Positions 9,287-19,139 of a stretch of DNA of 64,000 bases are shown here, one piece after another. The notes beneath the pieces are model-generated. The model was not told where the DNA came from and ran no database searches. It saw only the letters and a program-made list of their open reading frames with translations. Position numbers and translations under genes: made by a program. How positions within the stretch are numbered: position 1 is the first letter of the stretch; the number at the start of each line of letters is the position of its first letter. This DNA is from Desulfovibrio oxyclinae DSM 11498 (GTDB lineage Bacteria > Desulfobacterota > Desulfovibrionia > Desulfovibrionales > Desulfovibrionaceae), in NCBI RefSeq assembly GCF_000375485.1, contig NZ_AQXE01000012.1:36918-100917 (forward strand), given 5' to 3'.

Positions 9287-10165
9287 ATGCTGATTCACGA
9301 AGCCTGCCGCAACTCGTGCCGTACAGACGGCCCGTTCATATCATTGGAATTCTTTCCCCCGCGCAGGCCGGAACTCATGCCGAAGCTGCTGGAATCCGCC
9401 GACAAGCTGAAGACGCTCAAGCCGCTGTTCGCGGCTGTTACCTGCGGCGCCGGGGGCGGCGGCGCCACTGGAACGCTCGAAACCGCAGCAAAACTCTCTG
9501 ACACCCTCGGCTTCACGGTCATGCCGCACCTCACCTGCGTCCATCATACTCCCGAATCCGCGCGAGAGGCCGTACGTGAACTCAAAAATATGGGCATCCG
9601 CAACGCCCTCGCGGTCCGTGGCGACCTGCCCGAAGGCATGGACGCTGCGCCCGAAGAGCTTCGTTACGCAACCGACCTCGTAGCAATCATACGGCAGGAG
9701 GCCCCGGACATGGCGGTGGGCGTGGCCGCATATCCGGACATTCATCCGGAGTCCGAAACAGCCCAGCAGGACGTCGAAATGCTCAAGTTCAAGCTCGACA
9801 ACGCCGAATTCGGCGTGACCCAGCTCTTTTTCGACAACCGGCGCTATTTCGACCTCGTGGAGCGACTGGAAGGCATGGGCTGCACCAGACCCGTCATCCC
9901 AGGCGTGCTTCCGATCCGCTCCCTCGGACAGATTCGGCGGCTCATGACGCTTTGCAGCACGCCCATCCCCGGCGATCTGCTCTCATCCATCGAAAAGGCC
10001 CATGCGCAGGGAGGTGACGACGCCGTGCGCGAGCTCGGGTTGGATCACGCCGCGCAGCAGCTTCGCGATCTGGCTGCCAACGGCGCCCCGGGAATCCACC
10101 TTTATCCGTTCAATCAGGCCGAGCTGTGCCTTGAGCTGGCGCAGCGGGCCGGACTTTTGTCCTAA
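9287..10165 (+). CDS. metF: Methylenetetrahydrofolate reductase
   Basis: This FAD-dependent TIM-barrel enzyme reduces 5,10-methylene-THF to 5-methyl-THF for methionine synthesis; in anaerobes it can also run in C1 pathways. The protein is 292 aa, normal for bacterial MetF. Visible signatures are SLEFFPPR with the catalytic glutamate (E21), the VRGDLP loop that positions folate and FAD, and the QLFFDNRRYF segment. The ribosome-binding site CGGAGGAG precedes the ATG closely. A possible promoter and a palindrome lie upstream. It is followed on the same strand by a phosphoesterase gene after 48 bases. Confidence 0.93.
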   Translation: MLIHEACRNSCRTDGPFISLEFFPPRRPELMPKLLESADKLKTLKPLFAAVTCGAGGGGATGTLETAAKLSDTLGFTVMPHLTCVHHTPESAREAVRELKNMGIRNALAVRGDLPEGMDAAPEELRYATDLVAIIRQEAPDMAVGVAAYPDIHPESETAQQDVEMLKFKLDNAEFGVTQLFFDNRRYFDLVERLEGMGCTRPVIPGVLPIRSLGQIRRLMTLCSTPIPGDLLSSIEKAHAQGGDDAVRELGLDHAAQQLRDLAANGAPGIHLYPFNQAELCLELAQRAGLLS

Positions 10166-10213
10166 TCCCCGTAAGGTGTTGCCCGCGCGGTCCGGAGAAG
10201 CTATCGTTGCCGA

Positions 10214-10957
10214 ATGAAGGAATCACGCCGCATAGCGGTCATGTCCGACATCCACGGCAATCTGGAGGCCTTCCGGACCGTGCTGGGCGACATCGACACC
10301 CTCGGAATCGAACGCATAGTCAACCTCGGCGACATTGTCGGCTACGGTCCCGACCCACAGTCGTGCGCCGATCTCGTGCGCGAACGCGGCATTGAGACGG
10401 TCATGGGCAACCATGAGCAGGGACTCATCAACCAGATGTACCTGTCACGATTCAACCCCGTCGCCCGCGACATGCTGCTCAAGACCCGCGCGTTGCTGGA
10501 CGACGAGACCGTCCAGTGGCTCATCACCCGGCCCAAAAGCCTCAGCTTGGACAACATGCGCTTCGTCCACGGCGCGCCACCCGATCTGGTGGGCGAATAT
10601 CTCTGGAAGTACTCGGACCGCTACGGGGATTTGATGCACGCCTTCCCTGAGCACGTGTGCTTCGTGGGACACACCCATGAACTGCGGCACATCGTGCTTG
10701 ACCACGACACTTCGAGCTGCCGCAAGCTCTGCGCCGGAACCGTGACTCTGACGGCTGACGCAAAGCACATCGTCAACGCAGGAGCCGTGGGCCAGCCGCG
10801 CGGCAACGGTCCTGATGCGAAGTACGTCCTTTACGATCCTGCTTCCGGCGAGCTTGAAATCCGCTTTCTGCCGTACGATACGCAGACCACGGCCGAAAAG
10901 ATTCGCCGCGCCGGATTCCATCCTGCGCTGGCCGACAGGATTCTCAGGGGCTGTTAG
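10214..10957 (+). CDS. Calcineurin-like metallophosphoesterase
   Basis: The 247-aa protein has all the metal-binding motifs of the YfcE/MJ0936-like phosphodiesterase family in order: SDIHGN near the start, GDIVGYGP, GNHEQ, a mid-protein HGAPPD and GHTHE. These hold a di-metal site that hydrolyses phosphomono- or diesters; the substrate cannot be read from sequence. There is no signal peptide, so it should act in the cytoplasm. It lies between metF and a molybdopterin oxidoreductase on the same strand with short gaps. The ATG at 10214 is the only sensible start, although its GGAG is about 15 bases upstream, further than usual. Confidence 0.85.
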   Translation: MKESRRIAVMSDIHGNLEAFRTVLGDIDTLGIERIVNLGDIVGYGPDPQSCADLVRERGIETVMGNHEQGLINQMYLSRFNPVARDMLLKTRALLDDETVQWLITRPKSLSLDNMRFVHGAPPDLVGEYLWKYSDRYGDLMHAFPEHVCFVGHTHELRHIVLDHDTSSCRKLCAGTVTLTADAKHIVNAGAVGQPRGNGPDAKYVLYDPASGELEIRFLPYDTQTTAEKIRRAGFHPALADRILRGC

Positions 10958-10999
10958 GCCGCACTTGACCGTCCGGGGAAAATCCAACATCCTCACCGC

Positions 11000-12892
11000 A
11001 TGACACACAGCGCATGCACCTTCGACTGTCCGGACAGCTGCTCGTGGCTGGTGGATACTGACACACGGAAGATTCGCGGCAACCCCGAGCATCCCTTCAC
11101 CAACGGCTTCGCCTGCCCCAAGGGACAACGCATCTTCAGGCGCATCGAGGCCGAGGATCGCATCACCACCCCGCTGCTGCGACGCAACGGCCAGTTTGAG
11201 CCTATTGACTGGGCCGAAGCCCTCGCATTGTGCGCGGAAAAACTGAACTCGGTTCAGGGCGATCCGCAAAAGGCGCTGCATCTGCGCGGCTTCGGCTATC
11301 GCGGCGTGCTCGGCATGGCCAGCGTCGCCTTTTTCAATGCCTTCGGCGCGACCCGTACCCACGGATCGCTTTGCGATGACACCGGCATTGCCGCGTGCGA
11401 GGCGGATTTCGGAGTGCTCACCCACAATGACCCGTCCGACATCCCCAACGCCCGCCGCATCGTGAACTGGGGCAAGGACTTCAACCGAAGCTCCATCCAC
11501 ACCGCGGCTCTCATCAGGCAGGCTCGCAAGAACGGCGCTTCTGTCCTGACGGTCTCCATCGGCGGAGACGACACGGCATCGCTTTCCGACACCGTCATCC
11601 GCATCCGCCCCGGTACGGACCGCTTTCTGGCCGCCGCAGTTCTGGCACTGCTGCTGCGCGAGAACCGTGTTGGCAAGGACATGCTCACGCGGTGCGCCAA
11701 CACGGACGAGTTCGCGCGTCTGGTCAAAGAGCAGGACATCACCACGCTCTGCCGCGCCTGCGACGTTTCCTTTGATGCGGTGCGAACGCTGGCCGAATGG
11801 TACGCCGATGAATCCCCCCTGACCTCCATCATCGGCTGGGGACTTCAGAGACACCTGCACGGCGGCGAGTCCGTACGTTTCATCAATGCGCTCTCGGTGC
11901 TTTCCGGACACATCGGCTCCCCCGGCAACGGTGTTTACTACAATATTTCCTCCAACCGGAACTTCACCAAATGGAAAGCCGACGGCCCCCACGACGGCCC
12001 GACACGAAGCTTTCTTGTGCCGCAACTGGCAAGAGAACTGGAGAATGCCGCTCCTGCCGTGGAATTCTGCTGGATAGACGGATTCAACCCCGCCAATCAG
12101 GTGCCTGACGCCGTGGCAGCGGCCCGCGCCCTCAAGCGCATCCCCTTCACCGTATGCGTGGAGGCGTTCATGACCGACACCGCCATGCGCGCGGACCTGA
12201 TCCTGCCGCCCGCGCTGACCATGGAGCGCGAGGACATCCTCGGTTCCGCCCTGCACAACTACGTGAACCACTCCGCCAAGCTGATGGAACCGCGCGACGA
12301 GGCCCGATCCGACTTTGAAATCCTTCGCGAGCTGGGCGCAAGGCTGACCACCCCAATCACGTTTCCAGATGCGGAAACATGCCTTCGCAGTTCACTTCAG
12401 GAATCCGGCATCGACCTCGACGACTTGCGGGAAACAGGTTTCGCACGCGGCGATTGGCCGCAGATCGCATTCGAAGACCTTCGATTCGGACATGAAGACG
12501 GCCTGTACCACCTGCCGGAAACGCTTTCCGATGCACGGGAACACGACGCGAATTATCCCCTGATGCTCATGACGCTGGTACGCCGTGAAGCCATTCATTC
12601 GCAGATTCCCGAAGAGGAGCAGGCAGAAATGCTGACCGCCCGAATATCTCCGGACAACCCGATGCTCAAGGGGTTGAATACGGCCGACCCCGCTCTGCTT
12701 GAGACAGAGGCCGGGAGCATGCGGGTCATGGTGGCGGTGGAGGAAGGCATCCATCCCCAGACCGTCATTCTGCGCCGGGGCGGTTGGATGCGACACGGCA
12801 GGAATCCCAACGCGGTCATTGCTGACCACGTCACGGACATGGGCGGCGGTGCGGCTTATTACAGCCAGTACTGCACACTGAAAAACGGGTAG
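11000..12892 (+). CDS. Cytoplasmic molybdopterin-dependent oxidoreductase, DMSO reductase superfamily
   Basis: The 630-aa protein starts directly with an iron-sulfur motif (C6, C10, C14 and C39, spacing CX3CX3CX24C) typical of the N-terminal [4Fe-4S] domain of this superfamily. It continues with the molybdopterin core and ends with a dinucleotide-binding domain (DFEILREL early, then GGWMRHGRNPNAV). A cysteine in THGSLCDDTG is a candidate molybdenum ligand. There is no Tat or Sec signal, so it is cytoplasmic, and no electron-transfer or membrane subunit lies next to it. The protein is shorter than formate dehydrogenases or nitrate reductases. The substrate is unknown. Its stop lies 4 bases from the convergent aat stop. 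Confidence 0.8.
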   Translation: MTHSACTFDCPDSCSWLVDTDTRKIRGNPEHPFTNGFACPKGQRIFRRIEAEDRITTPLLRRNGQFEPIDWAEALALCAEKLNSVQGDPQKALHLRGFGYRGVLGMASVAFFNAFGATRTHGSLCDDTGIAACEADFGVLTHNDPSDIPNARRIVNWGKDFNRSSIHTAALIRQARKNGASVLTVSIGGDDTASLSDTVIRIRPGTDRFLAAAVLALLLRENRVGKDMLTRCANTDEFARLVKEQDITTLCRACDVSFDAVRTLAEWYADESPLTSIIGWGLQRHLHGGESVRFINALSVLSGHIGSPGNGVYYNISSNRNFTKWKADGPHDGPTRSFLVPQLARELENAAPAVEFCWIDGFNPANQVPDAVAAARALKRIPFTVCVEAFMTDTAMRADLILPPALTMEREDILGSALHNYVNHSAKLMEPRDEARSDFEILRELGARLTTPITFPDAETCLRSSLQESGIDLDDLRETGFARGDWPQIAFEDLRFGHEDGLYHLPETLSDAREHDANYPLMLMTLVRREAIHSQIPEEEQAEMLTARISPDNPMLKGLNTADPALLETEAGSMRVMVAVEEGIHPQTVILRRGGWMRHGRNPNAVIADHVTDMGGGAAYYSQYCTLKNG

Positions 12893-12896
12893 TTAT

Positions 12897-13604
12897 CTAG
12901 TTCCGGAGAGCATCGGCGTCTTCGCAAAAGCTCCAGCGCCCCTCGAACGTGGGCTTGCGAACCGCCTTGTCGAGCATTTCCCGGAAGCGGTAGCGCGGCA
13001 CTTCGCGCGCGCCAAAACGCAGCAGATGGTCCGTGGTCTGCTGGCAGTCCACGAAATCGAACCCCCACTGCTCAAGCTGGCGCACCAGCGTCACGAAGGC
13101 GGCCTTGGATGCATCCGGACGGCGGAAGAACATGGATTCTCCGAAAAAAGCCGAGCCGATGGAGATGCCGTAAAGCCCGCCTACCAGATCATCGCCGCAC
13201 CATGCCTCCACGGAATGGGCGTACCCAAGATCGTGCAGCAGCGTGTAGGCTTCTATCATCTCCGGCACCAGCCACGTGCCCTCCTGATCCGGCCTCAAGG
13301 TTTCCGCGCAGGCCGCTATGACCGAGCGGAAATCCCGGTCAAGGGTAAAGCTGTAGCAGCCGCGATTCAGGGTTCGGCGCAGGCTTTTGGGGACATGCAG
13401 TTCCGAAGGGATGAGTATCAGGCGCGGATTGGTGGACCACCACAGAATGGGCGAATCCTCGGCATACCAGGGAAAAATGCCGTTGGCATAGGCGGTGAGC
13501 AGGCGCGTCACGGACAGGTCGCCGCCCACGGCGAGCAGCCCGTCCGGCTCAGCCTCGTCCGGGTCGGGAAACACTGGATCCTCGAACAGCCGGTAGATCG
13601 CCAA
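12897..13604 (-). CDS. aat: Leucyl/phenylalanyl-tRNA--protein transferase
   Basis: It transfers Leu or Phe from aminoacyl-tRNA to proteins with N-terminal Arg or Lys, creating degrons read by ClpS. The 235-aa length is normal. The N-terminal FPDPDEAEPDGLLAVGGDL and GIFPWY segments and the WWSTNPR motif are diagnostic, as are GGLYGISIGSAFFGESMF and DFVDCQQTTDHLLRFGA. It is the last gene of a minus-strand group with clpS, clpA and a thioesterase, with only 2 bases between the thioesterase stop and its start. The co-location with clpSA makes functional sense for the N-degron pathway. Confidence 0.95.
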   Translation of the reverse strand: MAIYRLFEDPVFPDPDEAEPDGLLAVGGDLSVTRLLTAYANGIFPWYAEDSPILWWSTNPRLILIPSELHVPKSLRRTLNRGCYSFTLDRDFRSVIAACAETLRPDQEGTWLVPEMIEAYTLLHDLGYAHSVEAWCGDDLVGGLYGISIGSAFFGESMFFRRPDASKAAFVTLVRQLEQWGFDFVDCQQTTDHLLRFGAREVPRYRFREMLDKAVRKPTFEGRWSFCEDADALRN

Positions 13605-13606
13605 AA

Positions 13607-13996
13607 TCAGCCTCCGACGGTCAGCGAATGGGCATCCGGCTCCGGCAGCGGCGTCTTCCTGCCGCTCTCATCCAGACGCACGAACACGACCTTGGTTTCG
13701 AAGATGAACTTTTCCTCCGTGCCGCCGGGTTCGTCGCCGTAGACGCGAACCCGGTAGGTCACGGAAGTCGTCCCCTGCTTTTCGCGCTCCACATTGAAGC
13801 GAACGATGGCGCCGCAGGAGATGCGAGCGCGAAACTGCACCTCGTCCATGGCCACGGTGACCATGGTGCACCCCCGGTAATCGAGAGAGCAGAACAGCCA
13901 GGCGAACTCGTCCACCCATTTGAGGACGATGCCCCCGAAGAGATACCCGTGATGATTCAGGTGCTCGGGGCGCACCACCCTGTAATTGTCAACCAT
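13607..13996 (-). CDS. Acyl-CoA thioesterase, hotdog fold
   Basis: The 129-aa protein has the hotdog acyl-CoA thioesterase signature of the YciA/BFIT type: HLNHHGYLFGG near the N-terminus, where a Gly-Gly turn meets the long helix, followed by WVDEFAW carrying the usual acidic catalytic residue, and a conserved beta strand VTVAMDEVQFRAR. It would hydrolyse acyl-CoA thioesters in the cytoplasm; chain-length preference is not visible. It lies between clpA and aat with only a few bases to each, so it is co-transcribed with the N-degron genes, though no functional link is evident. Confidence 0.85.
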   Translation of the reverse strand: MVDNYRVVRPEHLNHHGYLFGGIVLKWVDEFAWLFCSLDYRGCTMVTVAMDEVQFRARISCGAIVRFNVEREKQGTTSVTYRVRVYGDEPGGTEEKFIFETKVVFVRLDESGRKTPLPEPDAHSLTVGG

Positions 13997-14002
13997 GTCA
14001 GC

Positions 14003-16258
14003 CTAGTAGTTGAACGTGAATTCGTCGTTTTCAAAGCCGACCTGAACGATGCCGCCCTTCATGAGCTTGCCGAAGAGAAGTTCGTCCGCCAGCGGATCCT
14101 TGATTTCCCGCTGGATGGTGCGGCCCATGGGGCGCGCGCCAAAGGCCGGGTCGTGCCCGAGCTTTGCCAGCTGCGTTCGCGCCGCCGGTGTCAGTTCCAC
14201 AGTAACGCGCCGCTCGGCCAGCTGACCGTTCAGTTCGTTGATGAACTTGTCCACGATGCGCTCCATCACCCAGTTTTCCAGCGAGTCGAACTGCACGATG
14301 GAGTCCAGACGGTTGCGGAATTCGGGAGTGAAGAGCTTTTCCACGGCCTTGAGCGCGCCTGACTTGCGGTCGTCATCCTCGTTGCGGGTAAAGCCGATGG
14401 CACCCTTGGACATCTCCCGAGCCCCGGCATTGGAGGTCATGAGCAGAATCACGTGCCTGAAGTCCGCCTTGCGCCCATTGTTGTCCGTCAGGGTGGCGTA
14501 GTCCATGACCTGCAGCAGAATGTTGAACACGTCCGGGTGCGCCTTTTCGATCTCGTCGAAAAGCACCACGCAGTGCGGCTGCTTGCGGATGCCCTCGGTG
14601 AGCAGGCCGCCCTGATCAAAGCCCACGTAGCCCGGAGGCGCACCGATGAGCCGCGCCACGGCGTGCTTCTCCATGTACTCCGACATGTCGAAACGCAGAA
14701 AGCCCACGTCGAGCTTGTCCGCCAGCTGGCGGGCCAGCTCGGTCTTGCCCACGCCGGTGGGGCCGGTGAGCAGGAAGCTGCCAACGGGGCGTCCCGGTTG
14801 CTTCATGCCGGCACGGGCACGCTTGATGGACTTGGAAAGCTGGTCCACGGCATTGTCCTGCCCGAAGACCACGCCCTTAAGCTCGCCTTCAAGATTCTTC
14901 AGGCGCGTGCGGTCATCTCCGCTGAGGCGGCGGGCCGGGATGCGGGCCATTCGGGCGATGATCTTCTCGATGTCCGAGATGGTGATCCTGTCGCCCTTGC
15001 GCCGCGTTCTGCCCAGCTTGTAGAGCGCGCCCGCTTCGTCCATCACGTCGATGGCCTTGTCCGGCAGGTGACGCTCCGTCAGGTGACGCGAGGAAAGCTC
15101 GGCCGTGGCCTTGAGCACCGGCAGCGTGTAGGTCACGCCGTGATACTTCTCGTAATGGGGCTTGAGGCCCTTGAGAATATCCACGGTTTCATCAACCGAG
15201 GGCTCGGGCAGTTCGATCTTCTGGAACCGGCGCGACAGGGCGCGGTCCTTTTCAAAATGGTTCTTGTATTCCTCGTACGTGGTGGAGCCGATGCAGCGGA
15301 TCTCGCCGGAGGCGAGGAACGGCTTGAGGATGTTGGAGGCATCCATGCTGCCGCCGCTCACGGAGCCGGCACCCACGATGGTGTGAATCTCGTCCACGAA
15401 CAGGATTGCGTCCTTGCGCGGCTTCAGTTCGGCAAGCACGGCCTTGAGCCGCTTCTCGAAGTCGCCGCGATACTTGGTGCCCGCCAGCAGCGCGCCCATG
15501 TCCAGCGCCCAGATTTCGGCACCGAGGAATTCCTTGGGAACGTTACCCTCGACGATGTGCAACGCAAGCCCTTCGGCCATAGCGGTCTTGCCCACGCCGG
15601 GATCGCCCACGTAAATCGGGTTGTTCTTGCGACGGCGCGAGAGGACCTGAACCGTGCGTTCAAGCTCCGCCTGCCGGCCTATGAGCGGGTCAATGAGGCC
15701 CTGCGCGGCGCGTTCGGAAAGATTGGTCGCAAACTCTTCGAGCGCACCTTTCTTTTCGTCGCCCTTGGTCTCGGCGTCCTCGGCGGGTTCTCCCACGCGC
15801 TCCGGGAACCATGGACGGGGGTCCTCTTCCATGCCGTGCGAGATGTAATCCAGCACTTCAAGGCGGGAGACATCGTGCGTGCGCAGGAAATAGACCGCGT
15901 AGGAGTCCTCTTCGTCGAACATGGCCGCGAGCACGTCCCCCACGTCCACCATGTCGCGCCCGGCGGCCTTCTTCTGCCACACGGCACGCTGCAACACCCG
16001 GCGCACACCAAGCGTCTGCACGACTTCGGTCTCCACCTCAACAGGCAGGGATTCCATGTTCTGTTCAAAGAACACCCCGAGCTGTTCGCGCAGCTCGGTG
16101 ACGTCCGCACCGCAGGACGTGAGTATTTCCACGCCCGAATCCTCGCTGGCGATGGCGTACAGGAGATGTTCCAGGGTCAGGAACTCGTGGTTCCTTTCCT
16201 TGACTTCGTTGACCGCGCCCGTCAGGGCGCTCTCTAAGGCCTTACTCAGCATGGTCAT
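14003..16258 (-). CDS. clpA: ATP-dependent Clp protease ATP-binding subunit ClpA
   Basis: This AAA+ unfoldase feeds substrates to ClpP and binds ClpS for N-degron delivery. The 751-aa protein has the double Clp_N repeat (about 1-140), AAA domain 1 with Walker [10 protein letters not shown] and the [11 protein letters not shown]alker B region, and AAA domain 2 with GPTGVGKTE and [13 protein letters not shown]. It ends in the D2-small domain. The start at 16258 (MTMLSKAL) is chosen because GAAGGA lies 9-10 bases upstream, inside the end of clpS; a frame start at 16285 would overlap clpS more. clpS ends 5 bases before. No clpP is in the window. Confidence 0.95.
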   Translation of the reverse strand: MTMLSKALESALTGAVNEVKERNHEFLTLEHLLYAIASEDSGVEILTSCGADVTELREQLGVFFEQNMESLPVEVETEVVQTLGVRRVLQRAVWQKKAAGRDMVDVGDVLAAMFDEEDSYAVYFLRTHDVSRLEVLDYISHGMEEDPRPWFPERVGEPAEDAETKGDEKKGALEEFATNLSERAAQGLIDPLIGRQAELERTVQVLSRRRKNNPIYVGDPGVGKTAMAEGLALHIVEGNVPKEFLGAEIWALDMGALLAGTKYRGDFEKRLKAVLAELKPRKDAILFVDEIHTIVGAGSVSGGSMDASNILKPFLASGEIRCIGSTTYEEYKNHFEKDRALSRRFQKIELPEPSVDETVDILKGLKPHYEKYHGVTYTLPVLKATAELSSRHLTERHLPDKAIDVMDEAGALYKLGRTRRKGDRITISDIEKIIARMARIPARRLSGDDRTRLKNLEGELKGVVFGQDNAVDQLSKSIKRARAGMKQPGRPVGSFLLTGPTGVGKTELARQLADKLDVGFLRFDMSEYMEKHAVARLIGAPPGYVGFDQGGLLTEGIRKQPHCVVLFDEIEKAHPDVFNILLQVMDYATLTDNNGRKADFRHVILLMTSNAGAREMSKGAIGFTRNEDDDRKSGALKAVEKLFTPEFRNRLDSIVQFDSLENWVMERIVDKFINELNGQLAERRVTVELTPAARTQLAKLGHDPAFGARPMGRTIQREIKDPLADELLFGKLMKGGIVQVGFENDEFTFNY

Positions 16259-16263
16259 AGCCG

Positions 16264-16578
16264 TTATTCCTTCTCCATGGTGCATTTGAGCGGGAATCCC
16301 GCACCACGGGCGAGCCGGTGGACCATGTCCACCTTGGTCTCGGCCACTTCCGCCGTATACAAGCCGCAGACGCCCACTCCTTCGTGATGGACCGCCAGCA
16401 TGATGCGTGTGGCCTCGGCCTCGCTTTTGTGGAACACCTTCGTCAGAATTTCGATAACGAAATCCATAGTGGTGTAATCGTCATTGTGCAGGAGCACCTT
16501 GTACCGGGACGGCTCCTTCACCTCGTGCCGTTCGAGCACTTCGGACTCGAATCCGTCCCCGGTGTACTTTCTGCCCAT
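16264..16578 (-). CDS. clpS: ATP-dependent Clp protease adaptor ClpS
   Basis: It binds N-terminal Leu, Phe, Trp or Tyr residues of substrates and hands them to ClpA. The 104-aa protein has the core motifs YKVLLHNDDYTTMDFV (the N-degron pocket) and AVHHEGVGVCGLYTAEVAETK. A GGAG lies about 8 bases upstream of the ATG. It is first in the clpS-clpA-thioesterase-aat cluster, with a 5-base gap to clpA, so stoichiometric expression with ClpA is expected. Confidence 0.95.
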   Translation of the reverse strand: MGRKYTGDGFESEVLERHEVKEPSRYKVLLHNDDYTTMDFVIEILTKVFHKSEAEATRIMLAVHHEGVGVCGLYTAEVAETKVDMVHRLARGAGFPLKCTMEKE

Positions 16579-16651
16579 TGTAAACGCTCCGTATCAAACT
16601 TTTTCAGCTTCAATATAAATACGCCCGAGCCGCATGTCGAGGGGGTTCTTT

Positions 16652-17245
16652 TCAAGTTTGCGTTTCTTCGATCAACCGAGCCCGCTCTTTGCTGTCGAAA
16701 ACGAAACTCTCCTGCTCCGGCAGTCCTTTTTCCGCAATCACCTCAAGGTTCAACGCGTGATACGTCAATGTACAGGATTTACAGACCTCAAGCCCGAGCC
16801 GGGCCGCACAGGCAACGATCCGGTCTTCCTCCCCTTCCACTTCAACAAAAAAGCCGAACGGCAGGGTGTCGAGACAGATAGCACAATCGCCCAGCAGCCA
16901 TTTCTCCCGCACCTTCTCATAAGCGAAAGCCACCCGGTAGCCCAGCGCCTCCAGACAGTCGCGCATGGCATCGAAATCACCCACCGGCGTTTCGTGCTCT
17001 TCAAACACCTTAACTGCGTCGGATTCGGCCTCCCCCGGAGGGACCTTGACGGTCAGCACCGCCCTATCACCCTTCAGGCGCAGGCGAAGCAGCTTCCCGA
17101 CGGCCTTCAATTCGCGCCCCGGGGTATCGAAGACCATGTTGGATTCGAACCATCTGCCGACTGGCCGCGCGCCTTCACTTTGAAGATTTGCGCGCACGGC
17201 CTCATGGTCCGCGTCCCTGTATTTCAGTTCCTTTTCGAGTGCCAC
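16652..17245 (-). CDS. CYTH-domain protein (CyaB-like class IV adenylate cyclase or triphosphatase)
   Basis: The 197-aa protein begins with the ExExK signature of the CYTH superfamily (EKELK at residues 4-8) and has the alternating charged beta strands of a triphosphate tunnel (LLRLRLKGDRAVLTVK, FEEHETPV, FFVEVEGEEDRI). Members either cyclise ATP to cAMP or hydrolyse triphosphate compounds such as thiamine triphosphate or polyphosphate; sequence alone does not decide. It is soluble. It is transcribed divergently from crcB with only 35 bases between the start codons, so the promoters must overlap or lie inside the genes. Confidence 0.75.
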   Translation of the reverse strand: MALEKELKYRDADHEAVRANLQSEGARPVGRWFESNMVFDTPGRELKAVGKLLRLRLKGDRAVLTVKVPPGEAESDAVKVFEEHETPVGDFDAMRDCLEALGYRVAFAYEKVREKWLLGDCAICLDTLPFGFFVEVEGEEDRIVACAARLGLEVCKSCTLTYHALNLEVIAEKGLPEQESFVFDSKERARLIEETQT

Positions 17246-17280
17246 TTTGCTTTCTCCCGTGCCGGTGCTACAAACCGTTC

Positions 17281-17658
17281 ATGATGAAGAAGATGCTTCT
17301 CATTGCCGTGGGCGGCGCCGCCGGCTCCATTTGCAGGTATTACGCCGCAGGTCTGGCCCAGCGTCTGGCCGGGACCGGTTTTCCCGCCGGAACCTTTGCC
17401 GTGAACATGATAGGCTGCCTGCTCTTCGGCGCGGTGTGGGGCTTCTTCGAAAACCGCATCGGCCTTGGCGGAGACCTGCGCCTTCTGGTTCTTACCGGAT
17501 TTCTGGGCGCGTTCACGACCTTTTCCACGTTCATGTTCGAATCGGCGCAGCTGGTAAAGGCCAGTCAGGTCGCCATGGCCGCGCTGAACATCGGCGGGCA
17601 GGCCGCTGTGGGACTGCTGCTCGTCTTCGGCGGCATGACCCTTGGCAGACTGTTGTAG
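17281..17658 (+). CDS. crcB: Fluoride exporter CrcB/Fluc
   Basis: This is a dual-topology fluoride channel of the inner membrane, working as a dimer. The 125-aa protein has four hydrophobic segments with the family motifs GGAAGSICRYY, the NMIGCLLFG turn, and GFLGAFTTFSTFMFE. I chose the ATG at 17281; upstream in-frame codons are inside the region of the divergent CYTH gene. No fluoride riboswitch could be recognised in the 35 bases upstream. A DUF190 gene follows 45 bases downstream, a pairing common for crcB, where DUF190 is thought to act as an accessory PII-like protein. Confidence 0.92.
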   Translation: MMKKMLLIAVGGAAGSICRYYAAGLAQRLAGTGFPAGTFAVNMIGCLLFGAVWGFFENRIGLGGDLRLLVLTGFLGAFTTFSTFMFESAQLVKASQVAMAALNIGGQAAVGLLLVFGGMTLGRLL

Positions 17659-17703
17659 AGAAATACCGTCCGCCCTTCAAGCGGACAGCAGACGGAGGTC
17701 GCC

Positions 17704-19139
<1,436 letters not shown>

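Noticed and set aside
10445..12271. Very long open frame on the minus strand (608 aa)
   Set aside because: It is a shadow of the phosphoesterase and molybdopterin genes on the other strand. Its translation has no recognisable motif, while the plus-strand frames have clear ones.
17246..17280. Fluoride riboswitch ahead of crcB
   Set aside because: I looked for the conserved fluoride aptamer; only 35 bases are available and none of its motifs is present.
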